Assembly: GCA_016234745.1 (NCBI GenBank)
Contig: JACRAR010000066.1
Location: 1 to 64,000, forward strand
Length of the DNA: 64,000 nt
Reading direction: 5' to 3'
Origin: Betaproteobacteria bacterium
GTDB lineage: Bacteria > Pseudomonadota > Gammaproteobacteria > Burkholderiales > Rhodocyclaceae
The translations under genes were made by a program, and so were the position numbers. Positions 63,872-64,000 of this stretch are shown here, piece after piece. The first letter of the stretch is position 1, and every line of letters begins with the position of its first letter. The notes below the pieces were generated by a model that saw nothing but the letters and a program-made list of their open reading frames with translations, had not been told where the DNA came from and ran no database searches.

Positions 63872-64000
63872 ATGGAAAATGTCTTGACCCAACTACTGCA
63901 AGGAATCAGCGGCGGCAAAGTGAAAGTTGTCGATCTGACGCAAACGCTCTCCCCCGATTTTCCGGCATTGCAATTGCCGCCGGAGTTCGGCCAGGTCTGG
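63872..64000 (+). CDS. Cyclase-family protein, N-terminal part (cut by window end)
   Basis: 43 residues seen, from an ATG after a TAAGGAG ribosome site. VKVVDLTQTLSPDFPALQLP is the start of the cyclase family (KynB-like, metal-dependent amide or lactone hydrolases). The family assignment is likely, the role is not known. Confidence 0.6.
   Translation, partial: MENVLTQLLQGISGGKVKVVDLTQTLSPDFPALQLPPEFGQVW

Overview
The window is about 64 kb of GC-rich, densely packed chromosome, most likely from a facultatively anaerobic, aromatic-compound-degrading betaproteobacterium of the Rhodocyclales / Sterolibacteriaceae kind. This rests on gene content and gene order (a PDH operon with a lipoyl-domain E3, ftsY-ftsE-ftsX beside paired M16 peptidases, TPR-lolB-ispE, dapF-DUF484-xerC), not on a marker gene. 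No rRNA, tRNA, CRISPR array or complete insertion sequence was seen.

Layout. 0-5.5 kb: the end of a thiolase, a TetR regulator with an unusual N-terminal helix-turn-helix, and a leftward operon for a multi-subunit 2-oxoacid:acceptor oxidoreductase whose NAD(P)H/FAD subunit carries the ferredoxin subunit as a C-terminal fusion; an FNR-like site precedes it. 5.8-18.2 kb: a rightward lactate-to-acetyl-CoA block (lutA-lutC-lutB, an FAD/Fe-S D-lactate dehydrogenase, aceE-aceF-lpdA), then panB. 18.4-26.5 kb: a membrane diguanylate cyclase, small unknown genes, yjbQ, dapF-DUF484-xerC and a Crp-family regulator. 26.5-28.5 kb: a small accessory patch with a decayed PIN toxin-antitoxin pair, an acetoacetate-decarboxylase-like gene and a DJ-1/PfpI gene. 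28.5-42 kb: housekeeping genes (ispE, lolB, mutM, a ferredoxin, coaD, rsmD, M16 peptidases, ftsY-E-X, a DHH phosphoesterase, nudC). 42-44.8 kb: an enoyl-CoA hydratase-like gene, an acyl-CoA dehydrogenase and a ferritin-like protein.

45.1-55.2 kb is the most striking region: korA-korB-ferredoxin-apbE-rnfC-D-G-E-A-B, all rightward and preceded by a perfect FNR-type palindrome. It suggests an oxygen-controlled unit in which 2-oxoglutarate oxidation reduces an Alvin-type ferredoxin and an Rnf membrane pump exchanges electrons between that ferredoxin and NAD. The Rnf genes have the gene order and multi-cluster RnfB of the clostridial/Acetobacterium type. RnfA has an extra soluble N-terminal domain, and a small hairpin-rich insertion with a 7-bp duplication sits between rnfG and rnfE.

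55.2-58.5 kb holds an ankyrin-repeat protein, a TonB-like protein and dacB. 58.6-64 kb holds a cytoplasmic-type molybdopterin oxidoreductase complex (Mo subunit, four-cluster ferredoxin subunit, NrfD-type anchor) best matched to phenylacetyl-CoA:acceptor oxidoreductase PadBCD, then fdhD and the start of a cyclase-family gene. Taken together the accessory genes fit anaerobic oxidation of aromatic acids toward benzoyl-CoA, with ferredoxin as low-potential carrier. No benzoyl-CoA reductase gene lies in the window, so that link is inferred.
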